Below are positions 6,670 to 15,208 of a stretch of DNA of 18,757 nt, one piece after another; within the stretch, counting starts at the first letter, position 1, and each line of letters opens with the position of its first letter. The translations under genes and the position numbers were made by a program. The DNA lies in NCBI GenBank assembly GCA_964563165.1, contig CAZLWA010000011.1:1-18757 (forward strand). The letters run 5' to 3'. This DNA comes from CAZLWA01 sp964563165 (lineage in GTDB: Bacteria; CLD3; SB21). The notes under the pieces were generated by a model. It saw only the letters and a list, made by a program, of their open reading frames with translations. It ran no database searches and was not told where the DNA came from.

Positions 6670-7782
6670 ATGAAAAGAAAATCATTAGCAAACCATTTGA
6701 AATGGCTTGGGGCTTTGGTTGTGGTCTTCATGTTCTCATACAACAATTTATTTGCACAGTGCACGGTCGGCTTTGTGACCGTTGACGTAATTCCCCACGC
6801 CCCAATAAATTTCCAATATTTTCCCATGAGCATATTAGGCGTAGGTCGTGCGGGTGCAAACCTATCCGCATTTCAGAACTTCGGAGTCAGCCTCAATAAC
6901 GCTGACGCCGCCCCACAGAGCGTTTTCATAAGAGTCGGATTCAAAGGCGGAGAGGGTCAAGTGTTCGATGTGCCGCTCGAATTAAGACTTACTGTTCCAT
7001 CCGGAGCCTTCTTTCTGGGCATACCGGAATTGCTGAATAGGCGTTTTGCAAATGCCATTAAGTCCCAAACTTTCAAAACCGCGCATATCGATCGGCAATT
7101 CCAGGACAAAGTCAAAGGCGGGCTTCCCAGCGGAACGTTTGTTTTTACCGTCGAAACGGGACCCGACGGAATTAGTTATCCGTGCAGCCAGGACTTGACC
7201 GTTACTATAGCAACAGGATCGACCGTGGATTTGATCCTTCCGACTAACGGCGGCGAAGTTCAGTCGCTGCCGCAGTTTCAATGGGCTGCAACGGGCGGAT
7301 CGAAATTTATTCTGACGATCGCAAAACTGAAAAACAATCAAACGCAGGAAGATGCTTTGAGAACTTCTTCTCAGAGAGTCGTGATCAGGATCACAGACGG
7401 TAATTCTTTTCAGATAGCACCCGGCGGCGCTGGGTCGGAAGAAAACAACCTGACCTGGAGTCCCGGATTAGCAGACGGGGCCTATTGTTATCGCGTGACC
7501 ATGGTTCAGGAGGATCCGACCACGGGCACACAGAATGAGGTGCACAGTCAGATCGCTAACTTTACTGTGTCGGGTGGCGCAAACAATACCAGCGGACTAA
7601 ACACAGATGAAATTATTAACTTATTGAACGGTGCTCTGGGCGGCGTGAATGTTGGAGATAAACTCAAGGGCTATAGGGCTATCAGTATCGAAATTGACGG
7701 AAAAACGGCAACGATAGATGAGTTGCGAGAAAAACTCGACGGCATCAAGGGCAAAGCAATTAAAGTAGAGATTAAACCGTAA
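6670..7782 (+). CDS. Secreted protein with an Ig/fibronectin-like domain, function unknown
   Basis: 370 residues from ATG 6670, chosen because AAGGAG (6658-6663) lies 6 nt upstream and a classical signal peptide begins there (MKRK, hydrophobic core LGALVVVFMF, likely cleavage after NLFA before Gln30). An in-frame ATG at 6643 would put nine charged residues before the signal. The mature part begins with an unassigned region of about 150 residues containing paired cysteines (Cys31, Cys171 region). Residues about 186-305 look like a beta-sandwich of the kind found beside FecR domains: LILPTNGGEVQSLPQFQWAA at the start and DGAYCYRVTMVQED near the end. The C-terminal about 60 residues contain two short DELREKLDGIKGKAI-like amphipathic stretches. 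It is 30 nt ahead of the FecR-domain gene and shares a terminator with it, so the two products probably work together in the periplasm or at the surface. Confidence 0.75.
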   Translation: MKRKSLANHLKWLGALVVVFMFSYNNLFAQCTVGFVTVDVIPHAPINFQYFPMSILGVGRAGANLSAFQNFGVSLNNADAAPQSVFIRVGFKGGEGQVFDVPLELRLTVPSGAFFLGIPELLNRRFANAIKSQTFKTAHIDRQFQDKVKGGLPSGTFVFTVETGPDGISYPCSQDLTVTIATGSTVDLILPTNGGEVQSLPQFQWAATGGSKFILTIAKLKNNQTQEDALRTSSQRVVIRITDGNSFQIAPGGAGSEENNLTWSPGLADGAYCYRVTMVQEDPTTGTQNEVHSQIANFTVSGGANNTSGLNTDEIINLLNGALGGVNVGDKLKGYRAISIEIDGKTATIDELREKLDGIKGKAIKVEIKP

Positions 7783-7812
7783 AACAATTTTAATATTGAT
7801 TGGAGTAAAATC

Positions 7813-8490
7813 ATGAAAAAACTTATCACCAAATTCACGGCGTTTACAGCGATAGCTTTGATCGCTGTTACAGCGTCGGTTTATCTGGCGAAAGCCGATA
7901 ATAAGGCGATTGCCGTGGTTTTGAAAACCATCGGCCAGGTTCAGGGCAAACACGAAGGAAGCTGGGCTAACATTTCGAGAGCCGGCAAACTCTATTCCGG
8001 CGATCAAGTCCAGACAAAAAAGGACGGATATGCGGCAGTGATGTTCACCGACGACAAGAGTCTCGTGAAAATCAAACCGAATTCGATTTTGAAAATTCAA
8101 GGCACCACCGAAGGCAAGTCCATTTCGAAACAACTCGTGATGGATGTCGGTGAACTCTTCGTAAAAGTATCCAAACAAAAAGGTTCGTTCCAGGTTGCCA
8201 CGCCGACCTCCGTCGCGTCTGTCAAAGGAACGGAATTCTGGGTTCAAGAGGTTGATGGCGCCACTTCCGTTATTTCACTCGAAGGCGTGATCGAATTGGT
8301 TAACAAAGCCTCAGGACAAACCGTTTCCGTAACGGCCGGTAATACCGGTAAATCCACCAAGGACGGCAAGATCAATACGGAAGTAACCAAAGAAGCAAGC
8401 ATTCCAGACGCCGGCGATTTGTCCGAAGAAATAATCATTAAGTTCCTGGACCCTGAGGGAAACCCACACGAAGTCCGTATCAAGTATTAA
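7813..8490 (+). CDS. FecR-domain secreted protein
   Basis: 225 residues with a signal peptide (MKKLITK, a hydrophobic stretch to residue 25, cleavage after AKA28). Residues about 35-170 form a FecR domain: an early GxVQ element (IGQVQGKHEGSWANI), the RAGKLYSGDQVQTKKDGYAAVMFTDDKSLVKIKPNS block, then a LFVKVSKQKGSFQVATPTSVASVKGTEF segment that is the most characteristic part. In regulators such as FecR this domain is attached to a membrane helix and paired with an ECF sigma factor. Here there is no internal membrane helix and no sigma-factor gene nearby, so a structural or ligand-binding periplasmic role is more likely. TTGGAG lies about 8 nt before ATG. Confidence 0.85.
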   Translation: MKKLITKFTAFTAIALIAVTASVYLAKADNKAIAVVLKTIGQVQGKHEGSWANISRAGKLYSGDQVQTKKDGYAAVMFTDDKSLVKIKPNSILKIQGTTEGKSISKQLVMDVGELFVKVSKQKGSFQVATPTSVASVKGTEFWVQEVDGATSVISLEGVIELVNKASGQTVSVTAGNTGKSTKDGKINTEVTKEASIPDAGDLSEEIIIKFLDPEGNPHEVRIKY

Positions 8491-8518
8491 TAAAAAGCCA
8501 GACAATTTCAGTTTTATA

Positions 8519-8552
8519 AAACCCCGGTGGATAAACCGGGGTTTCTTTTTTT
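8519..8552 (+). terminator. Rho-independent terminator after the FecR-domain gene
   Basis: Perfect 10-bp stem AAACCCCGGT (8519-8528) with ACCGGGGTTT (8535-8544), a 6-nt loop, then C and seven T residues (8546-8552). It closes the two-gene secreted-protein unit 28 nt after the stop codon. Confidence 0.93.
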
Positions 8553-8644
8553 ATATGAATAAGCTTAGGAAATTATTGACTGTACAGAAAAATATGTGCA
8601 CACTAACGCGGAGGTGCTCTCAAGTTTTTTAGAAAGGTTCAGCT

Positions 8645-9931
8645 ATGCAGTTCATAGAAAAATATGATCCGGAGTTGTTTACCGCCATCACCGATGAAAA
8701 AATCCGCCAGGACACCACCCTCGAAATGATCGCTTCAGAGAATTTCGTAAGCCGTGCGGTACTTGAAGCCGCAGGAACGGTGCTGACGAACAAATATGCG
8801 GAAGGGTATCCGGGCAACCGGTATTACGGCGGATGTGAATTTGTTGATATCGTTGAGAACCTGGCGCGCGCGCGCGCGAAAGAATTATTTCAATGCGCGT
8901 ATGCGAATGTTCAGCCGCATTCAGGGAGCCAGGCAAATATGGCCGCCTATTTCACGCTGCTTAAGCCCGGCGATACGATCATGGGAATGAATCTCGCGCA
9001 TGGCGGACACTTGACGCACGGCAGCCCCGTGAATTTCTCCGGTAAAATGTACCGCGTCGTGGCGTATGGGGTCAAAAAAGAAACCGGCAGAATTGATCAT
9101 GATGAAGTGGTTCGCGTGGCGCGTGAGCACAAACCGAAACTTATCATTGCGGGTGCGAGTGCGTATTCGAGGTTTTTTGAATATGAAAAATTTCGCGAAA
9201 TTGCCGATGAGATTGGCGCGTATCTGATGGCCGACATGGCGCATCCGGCCGGGCTTGTGGCTGCGGGCATTCATCCGAGCCCTGTTCCGCATTGCGATGT
9301 CGTTACAACGACGACGCACAAGACTTTGCGCGGGCCCCGATCGGGGCTGATATTGATGGGAAAAGATTTTGAAAACCGTTTGGGCATCGTTGCGCCGAAA
9401 TCCGGCAGAGTAAAAATGATGTCGGAAATTCTGGACAGCACGGTCATGCCGGGTATTCAAGGCGGCCCCTTGATGCACATCATAGCCGCGAAAGCGATCG
9501 GCTTCAAAGAAGCGCTCGAGCCGTCATTCAAAACCTACGCGCGGCAAGTCGTTGTGAATGCGCAGACGCTCGCGGAGCAGCTCGTTGAAATGGGATTTCA
9601 GGTGGTTTCCGGCGGAACTGACAACCATCTGATGCTGGCAGACCTTTCGAACAAGAACATTACGGGGAAAAAAGCGGAAGAAATTCTGGAGCAAGCGGGA
9701 ATTACGGTCAACAAAAATATGGTACCCTTTGATAAACAAAGTCCTTTTGTTACCAGCGGTATTCGCATCGGCACGGCAGCATTGACCACGCGCGGGATGA
9801 AAGAAAGTGAAATGAGATCCATTGCCGGTTTTATCGACCGCGCAATGAAACATGCGGATGAAGAAAGTCAATTGGCGAAGATCAAAGGTGAAGTAAGGGA
9901 GCTCACGGCGCACTTTCCTTTGTACCCTTAG
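8645..9931 (+). CDS. glyA: Serine hydroxymethyltransferase
   Basis: 428 residues, full length. PLP enzyme converting serine and tetrahydrofolate to glycine and 5,10-methylene-tetrahydrofolate, the main source of one-carbon units. The Schiff-base lysine is Lys226 in TTTTHKTLRGPRSG. Cofactor-contacting Asp197 and His200 lie in ADMAHPAGL. Other family motifs are IASENF (29-34), YAEGYPGNRYYGGCE (51-65), HSGSQAN (91-97) and GASAYSR (169-175). A GAAAGG ribosome binding site is 8 nt before the ATG. The gene is convergent with lpxC and the two stop codons overlap by 4 nt, leaving no room for a separate terminator. Confidence 0.98.
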   Translation: MQFIEKYDPELFTAITDEKIRQDTTLEMIASENFVSRAVLEAAGTVLTNKYAEGYPGNRYYGGCEFVDIVENLARARAKELFQCAYANVQPHSGSQANMAAYFTLLKPGDTIMGMNLAHGGHLTHGSPVNFSGKMYRVVAYGVKKETGRIDHDEVVRVAREHKPKLIIAGASAYSRFFEYEKFREIADEIGAYLMADMAHPAGLVAAGIHPSPVPHCDVVTTTTHKTLRGPRSGLILMGKDFENRLGIVAPKSGRVKMMSEILDSTVMPGIQGGPLMHIIAAKAIGFKEALEPSFKTYARQVVVNAQTLAEQLVEMGFQVVSGGTDNHLMLADLSNKNITGKKAEEILEQAGITVNKNMVPFDKQSPFVTSGIRIGTAALTTRGMKESEMRSIAGFIDRAMKHADEESQLAKIKGEVRELTAHFPLYP

Positions 9932-10842
9932 CTCGTACCGAACACAGTTTTCAATAATGCGATGTTATCGGCATGACCTGTTCTGTAAGCTTCGACATGC
10001 CCCAAAATAAATTTTTCCGATAATGCGAAGTCGCCGATGAGATCCAATATTTTGTGCCTCGCCATTTCATTTTCAAATCGCGGCTTTTCCGCCGAAATAA
10101 CCGTACCATCAGCTTGCCGATAAATATGTTCCCGGACATTCAGATCCATGAGGTCGGAAAGAGAATCCAATTTCGAGGCATCGTCCATGACAATAAAACC
10201 AGCGTTCCTATTGATTCCCGAAACCAGCCCGGCTTTCAGCAGTCCGTCCATTTCGCTTAACAGGCAAAAGGTTCTTGCGCCTGCAATTTCTCTTTGAAAA
10301 TCTTCGTACGAAAATTCATAAGTGTGTATCTGCTGAAGGGTATCATGAAAATGTATACGGTAAGTAATCTTGAATTTGTCGCATGGAGAAATTGTTATGT
10401 ACGAAATTTTTTCTGAATCATGGTATTCATATTTTTGTTTAACCTTATAAATCGGATAAGGTTCACTTTGTTCCAGGATCCGGCAATTGGACAAGATTTC
10501 ATAATACACTTCGCCGCTCCCGTCCAAAACGGGCAATTCTTCTGCATTCAGCTCGACCCGTAAATTAGTGATCCCCAACCCAAATGCCGCCGCCAGCAAA
10601 TGTTCCACCGTCCGGACCTTGACGCCTCCCGCGGACACGGAGGTTGCCCGCCGGGTATCGCATACATTCCGCCAATCGGCGGGTACAGGAAAAGAATTTG
10701 GCAGATCCGTCCGCAAAAAATAAATTCCGCTGTTTTCTTCTTGGGGCAGGAATTTGACGGTGACGGGCATTCCCGAGTGCAATCCTATTCCCGAGACGGA
10801 AGCCGCGCGGCCAATGGTTTTTTGTCTGTGCTGGTCAGGCAT
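9928..10842 (-). CDS. lpxC: UDP-3-O-acyl-N-acetylglucosamine deacetylase
   Basis: 304 residues. Zinc enzyme of the committed step of lipid A synthesis, which shows that the organism makes a lipopolysaccharide-type outer membrane. Zinc ligands His81 (VEHLLAA), His263 and Asp267 (ARHKILDLIGD) and the catalytic His290 (GHADN) are all present at family spacing. The N-terminal TIGRAASVSGIGLHSG and PVLDGSG are also typical. It is a stand-alone LpxC: the FabZ domain fused to LpxC in many Bacteroidetes is absent. No recognisable Shine-Dalgarno site lies before the ATG, but the conserved N-terminus fixes this start. Confidence 0.97.
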   Translation of the reverse strand: MPDQHRQKTIGRAASVSGIGLHSGMPVTVKFLPQEENSGIYFLRTDLPNSFPVPADWRNVCDTRRATSVSAGGVKVRTVEHLLAAAFGLGITNLRVELNAEELPVLDGSGEVYYEILSNCRILEQSEPYPIYKVKQKYEYHDSEKISYITISPCDKFKITYRIHFHDTLQQIHTYEFSYEDFQREIAGARTFCLLSEMDGLLKAGLVSGINRNAGFIVMDDASKLDSLSDLMDLNVREHIYRQADGTVISAEKPRFENEMARHKILDLIGDFALSEKFILGHVEAYRTGHADNIALLKTVFGTS

Positions 10843-11001
10843 GATATTTAGAGGAGATACGTTTAGGTTAATTTAACAAATCGGCATCTTAAAACAAAAA
10901 TAAAATCTGTGGGAGAAAATAAATTTGCACAAGCAGTAAAAATATATTAGATTGCGGCGCTTCAGTAAATTCAATTACACGAATAAATCGTTGGAGTTAA
11001 A

Positions 11002-11586
11002 ATGAATATTGTTTCCATCAACAGCGGATGGATCGAAGCCATCGCCGGAAGTATGTTCAGCGGCAAGTCGGAAGAATTGATCCGCCGTTTGCGCCGTGCA
11101 GAGATTGCGCGTCAGCGCGTGCAGGTTTTCAAGCCGACCATTGATCAGCGGTACAGTGACGGCCACATCGTCTCGCACAGCGATCTGCGCATGAAATCGG
11201 AATGTATCGAGAAAGCGTCTGAAATCCTGGATAAACTCGATCCGCGCACGGACGTGGTAGGAATAGATGAAGCACAGTTTTTTGATCTGAGCATTGTGTC
11301 TGTGTGCAACCGGATGGCGGATATGGGAAAGCGCGTGATCGTTGCCGGTTTGGATAAAGACTATCTGGGGGTACCTTTCGAGCCGATGCCTCAACTGCTG
11401 GCGGTTGCCGAATATATTACCAAAGCTCTGGCGATCTGCGTTGTCTGCGGGGCTCCGGCCAATTATACCCAGCGGCTCATAGAAAACGAAGAACGCGTTT
11501 TAGTCGGCGCGGCAGGAATTTACGAAGCGCGCTGCCGCAAACATTTCGATCCCAGTCTTGCCGTACCCGCCTTAAGTAAGCGATGA
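11002..11586 (+). CDS. tdk: Thymidine kinase (type II)
   Basis: 194 residues. Phosphorylates thymidine with ATP in pyrimidine salvage. The P-loop GSMFSGKS is at residues 16-23, the Walker B/catalytic DEAQFF at 89-94, and the structural zinc site is Cys146, Cys149, Cys178 and His181 (CVVC and CRKH). These define the type II (TK1-like) family. GGAG at 10993-10996 serves as ribosome binding site. obgE follows after 25 nt on the same strand, so the two are probably co-transcribed. Confidence 0.97.
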   Translation: MNIVSINSGWIEAIAGSMFSGKSEELIRRLRRAEIARQRVQVFKPTIDQRYSDGHIVSHSDLRMKSECIEKASEILDKLDPRTDVVGIDEAQFFDLSIVSVCNRMADMGKRVIVAGLDKDYLGVPFEPMPQLLAVAEYITKALAICVVCGAPANYTQRLIENEERVLVGAAGIYEARCRKHFDPSLAVPALSKR

Positions 11587-11611
11587 TACAAACTTCTTCC
11601 CCCGGAAAACG

Positions 11612-12595
11612 ATGTTCATAGACTTTACAAAAATTCATGTCAAGGCCGGCGACGGCGGCAGCGGCTGTGTGTCGTTTCGCCGTGAAAAATTTATCCCGAA
11701 GGGCGGTCCGGACGGCGGCGACGGGGGAAAGGGCGGCGACGTGGTTTTCGTTGCGGACGAAAATCTGCATACGCTGCAGGACATTGTTCATCACCGTATC
11801 TTTAGAGCGCGCAACGGAGAGAAAGGGCTCGGTCAAAACAGCAGTGGGAAGAATGCAGAGGACATTGTCATCCACGTACCGGTCGGGACCATCATAAAAA
11901 ACGAAACGACGGACGCATTGTTAGCGGATCTGGTGGAAAACGGCCAGCGTGTCGCCATCGCTAAAGGCGGCCGCGGGGGTCACGGCAATTCGCGCTTCAA
12001 GTCGCCGACGAATCGAACGCCGCGCCAATTTACTCCCGGCGAGCCCGGTGAAGAGAGATTTGTTTCACTTGAACTCAAAGTTCTTGCAGACGTGGGCCTT
12101 GTGGGTTTTCCCAATGCAGGCAAATCCACATTGCTCGCATCGGTCAGCGCGGCGAAACCAAAAATTGCAAATTATCCTTTCACGACACTGACGCCGAATT
12201 TAGGGATCGTGAAATTAAAAGAATTCAAGAGTCTTGTGATAGCCGATATTCCCGGGCTGATCGAAGGCGCGCATGAAGGAAAAGGATTAGGTATCCAATT
12301 TCTGAAACATATCGAACGAACAAAGGTTTTGGCTTTTTTGATCGATGTGCAGAGTGAGAATATTGAGCGAGAGTATGCAACCGTCAAACAAGAGCTGAAA
12401 TTATTTAATAAAGAGCTTCTCAAGCGGCGGCGAATTGTGATCTTGACGAAACTGGATACGGTCAAAAAAGCTCCGAAGAAAACCAGGATGAAAGACGGCA
12501 CGCCGGTATTCATGATCTCATCCGCGGCCCATACAGGATTGGAGAAGTTAGTTAAAACACTCTGGAATTTGATCGGTAAGGAAAACAAGAAATAA
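11612..12595 (+). CDS. obgE: Obg family GTPase
   Basis: 327 residues. Essential GTPase linked to 50S ribosomal subunit assembly and growth control. The N-terminal glycine-rich Obg fold occupies residues 1-158 (GDGGSGCVSFRREKFIPKGGP, GGRGGHGN). The G domain follows: G1 GFPNAGKS (165-172), switch I YPFTTLTPNLG, G3 DIPG (211-214), G4 TKLD (278-281) and G5 SSA (301-303). The C-terminal OCT domain found in some Firmicutes and Actinobacteria is absent. The short Lys-rich end is normal for the family. It lies next to the rRNA operon, which is compatible with its role in ribosome assembly but may be chance. Confidence 0.98.
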   Translation: MFIDFTKIHVKAGDGGSGCVSFRREKFIPKGGPDGGDGGKGGDVVFVADENLHTLQDIVHHRIFRARNGEKGLGQNSSGKNAEDIVIHVPVGTIIKNETTDALLADLVENGQRVAIAKGGRGGHGNSRFKSPTNRTPRQFTPGEPGEERFVSLELKVLADVGLVGFPNAGKSTLLASVSAAKPKIANYPFTTLTPNLGIVKLKEFKSLVIADIPGLIEGAHEGKGLGIQFLKHIERTKVLAFLIDVQSENIEREYATVKQELKLFNKELLKRRRIVILTKLDTVKKAPKKTRMKDGTPVFMISSAAHTGLEKLVKTLWNLIGKENKK

Positions 12596-12717
12596 TAATA
12601 TTCATTTGAATGAAAATCTCTTTTAAACGCACTCCGAGCGCTTTCCCGCCTCCGCCCGTTGTGTTTCAGCGATTCATTTTACGTAAAGCCGGATCCGGAA
12701 TATTCGACAATTAACTC

Positions 12718-12746
12718 TTGACACAAGATTATTTTTTTTGTATCAT
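12718..12746 (+). promoter_or_regulatory. rRNA operon promoter P1
   Basis: TTGACA (12718-12723), 17-nt spacer, TATCAT (12741-12746). A near-consensus sigma70 promoter about 315 nt before mature 16S. The region 12596-12717 between obgE and this promoter holds nothing that I recognise beyond short palindromes. Confidence 0.85.
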
Positions 12747-12833
12747 TGCAGCCCGTTTCGGAAGTGCTGCGGGAACACGTTTGGGGTGTGGACAAGTTGT
12801 TAAAAACGAAAAAGTTAAAAAGATAAATACCTC

Positions 12834-12862
12834 TTGCAATCCAATTATCTTTTTTGTATATT
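12834..12862 (+). promoter_or_regulatory. rRNA operon promoter P2
   Basis: TTGCAA (12834-12839), 17-nt spacer, TATATT (12857-12862). The last 13 spacer bases (ATTATCTTTTTTG) differ from those of P1 (ATTATTTTTTTTG) at one position, so the two promoters look like duplicates 116 nt apart. Confidence 0.85.
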
Positions 12863-12960
12863 AACGTCCCTTTGGAAAAACGGGCGAAATTTTCTTGTAA
12901 AATCAGTCGATAAAAGACGTTAAGTCCTTCTTATAGCCGGCGACGCAAGTCAGGCAAAAT

Positions 12961-12971
12961 GTTTTTTGACA
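12961..12971 (+). promoter_or_regulatory. boxA-like antitermination site, 16S leader
   Basis: GTTTTTTGACA resembles boxA (E. coli GCTCTTTAACA), where the NusB/NusE complex loads to prevent premature termination in rRNA operons. It lies just ahead of the pre-16S processing stalk, and two similar copies occur in the 16S-23S spacer. Confidence 0.55.
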
Positions 12972-12972
12972 A

Positions 12973-13020
12973 TGAGAGTATACACAGTTTAATTCATTTG
13001 AGAAATGATTTTTGAGTCAT
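12973..13020 (+). other. Pre-16S processing stalk, 5' arm
   Basis: TGAGAGTATACACAG (12973-12987) pairs with 14675-14689 with one mismatch, TTGAGAAA (12998-13005) pairs with 14658-14665, and TTTGAGTCAT (13011-13020) pairs with 14647-14657 with wobble and bulge. Together these close a long helix around 16S of the kind cut by RNase III. Confidence 0.8.
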
Positions 13021-13061
13021 ATCGCTCTTCAATAATGTTATTAATAAAATAATAATATTTG

Positions 13062-14577
<1,516 letters not shown>

Positions 14578-14646
14578 GGAGAATAGGTGTCTAGATTTAC
14601 TCACGTAAGTACTAGCACATATTCCTTATATAACTGATACTAGATA

Positions 14647-14689
14647 ATGGATTCAAATTTCTCAAGTTTATTAGCTGGGTATACTCTCA
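14647..14689 (+). other. Pre-16S processing stalk, 3' arm
   Basis: Complementary to 12973-13020; the outermost paired segment is CTGGGTATACTCTCA (14675-14689). It lies between 16S and tRNA-Ile. Confidence 0.8.
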
Positions 14690-14721
14690 ATATTTTTTTT
14701 GTTCATTTACAATACCGGACA

Positions 14722-14732
14722 GTTCTTTAACA
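14722..14732 (+). promoter_or_regulatory. boxA-like antitermination site, upstream of tRNA-Ile
   Basis: GTTCTTTAACA is the closest of the three copies to the E. coli spacer boxA. Confidence 0.55.
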
Positions 14733-14744
14733 AATGTGCCAACG

Positions 14745-14818
<74 letters not shown>

Positions 14819-14846
14819 CTGCTTATTGGAAGGTGTTCTAATATTT

Positions 14847-14920
14847 GGGGCTATAGCTCAATTTGGGAGAGCGCCTGCCTTGCACGCAGGAGGTTAACGG
14901 TTCGAGCCCGTTTAGCTCCA
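14847..14920 (+). tRNA. tRNA-Ala (TGC)
   Basis: 74 nt with a complete cloverleaf. Acceptor GGGGCTA/TAGCTCC, anticodon stem CCTGC/GCAGG around loop CTTGCAC with anticodon TGC at 14881-14883, and T-arm AACGG/CCGTT. CCA is not encoded in full. It is the intact parent of the two broken copies that follow directly. Confidence 0.97.
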
Positions 14921-15105
14921 CAACCGCAAAGCGGTTGGGAGAGCGTCCCGCCTGTGGCGGGAAGGTTAACGGTTCTGAGCCGAAGGCTCATGCGCCTCTG
15001 GCGCAGAGCCCGTTTTCCGCCAAAGGCGGATCCGCCTCAGCCAGAGGCTGACAGGTCCGGCGGAAGCTCCACGAAAGACGCAGGAGGTTATGAGCCGAAG
15101 GCTTA
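14921..15105. repeat. Cluster of eight 15-17-nt mini-palindromes
   Basis: Stem-loops with 6-7-bp arms and mostly 3-nt loops: 14921-14937 (CAACCGC-AAA-GCGGTTG), 14946-14962 (TCCCGCC-TGT-GGCGGGA), 14976-14990 (TGAGCC-GAA-GGCTCA), 14991-15005 (TGCGCC-TCT-GGCGCA), 15016-15030 (TCCGCC-AAA-GGCGGA), 15031-15064 (outer arms TCCGCC/GGCGGA), nested 15037-15051 (TCAGCC-AGA-GGCTGA) and 15091-15105 (TGAGCC-GAA-GGCTTA). Seven start with T and end with A, with GCC and GGC next to the loop. The outer arm bases differ between copies but stay complementary. Confidence 0.9.
14935..15072 (+). pseudogene. tRNA-Ala relic 1, interrupted by palindromes
   Basis: Pieces of tRNA-Ala appear in the right order: TTGGGAGAGCG (14935-14945), AGGTTAACGGTTC (14963-14975), GAGCCCGTTT (15006-15015) and AGCTCCAC (15065-15072). 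The anticodon arm (17 nt in the gene) is replaced by a 17-nt palindrome at 14946-14962. Two 15-nt palindromes sit inside the T loop, and two more, one of them nested, sit before the acceptor strand. It cannot be a functional tRNA. Confidence 0.85.
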
Positions 15106-15116
15106 TTAGCTCCACA
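15078..15116 (+). pseudogene. tRNA-Ala relic 2, T arm replaced by a palindrome
   Basis: ACGCAGGAGGTTA (15078-15090) and TTAGCTCCACA (15106-15116) match the anticodon-stem/variable loop and acceptor end of tRNA-Ala. In the gene exactly 15 nt (ACGGTTCGAGCCCGT, the core of the T arm) lie between them. Here a different 15-nt hairpin (TGAGCCGAAGGCTTA, 15091-15105) takes their place. Confidence 0.85.
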
Positions 15117-15143
15117 GTTATTTGAAAAAACATCCGAATAATG

Positions 15144-15169
15144 AAAATTTATTCGATGAAATAAATTTT
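15144..15169 (+). other. Spacer hairpin
   Basis: Perfect 10-bp AT-rich stem AAAATTTATT/AATAAATTTT with a 6-nt loop, in the spacer between the tRNA relics and 23S. No T-tract follows, so it is not a terminator; it is probably a spacer RNA structure. Confidence 0.6.
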
Positions 15170-15197
15170 GTCTGATATACCAGTTATATCGACCAAA

Positions 15198-15208
15198 GTT
15201 CTTTGACA
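15198..15208 (+). promoter_or_regulatory. boxA-like antitermination site, upstream of 23S
   Basis: GTTCTTTGACA is the third copy in the operon. It overlaps the outer end of the pre-23S stalk. Confidence 0.55.

Noticed and set aside
8576..8606. glyA promoter TTGACT with CACTAA
   Set aside because: Spacing of 19 nt and a poor -10 box; glyA must have a promoter after the 8519 terminator but I cannot place it.
9928..10842. LpxC-FabZ fusion
   Set aside because: The protein ends at 304 residues soon after the catalytic GHADN motif; no dehydratase domain follows.
12600..12620. Terminator after obgE
   Set aside because: Only a 5-bp AT stem (ATTCA/TGAAT) without a proper T-tract.
12966..12994. Third rRNA promoter (TTGACA then TTAATT)
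   Set aside because: The TTGACA belongs to a boxA-like site repeated in the spacer, and the bases downstream are part of the 16S stalk.
14921..15105. CRISPR array
   Set aside because: Repeats are 15-17 nt with variable arms and no regular spacers; tRNA fragments lie between them and no cas gene is present.
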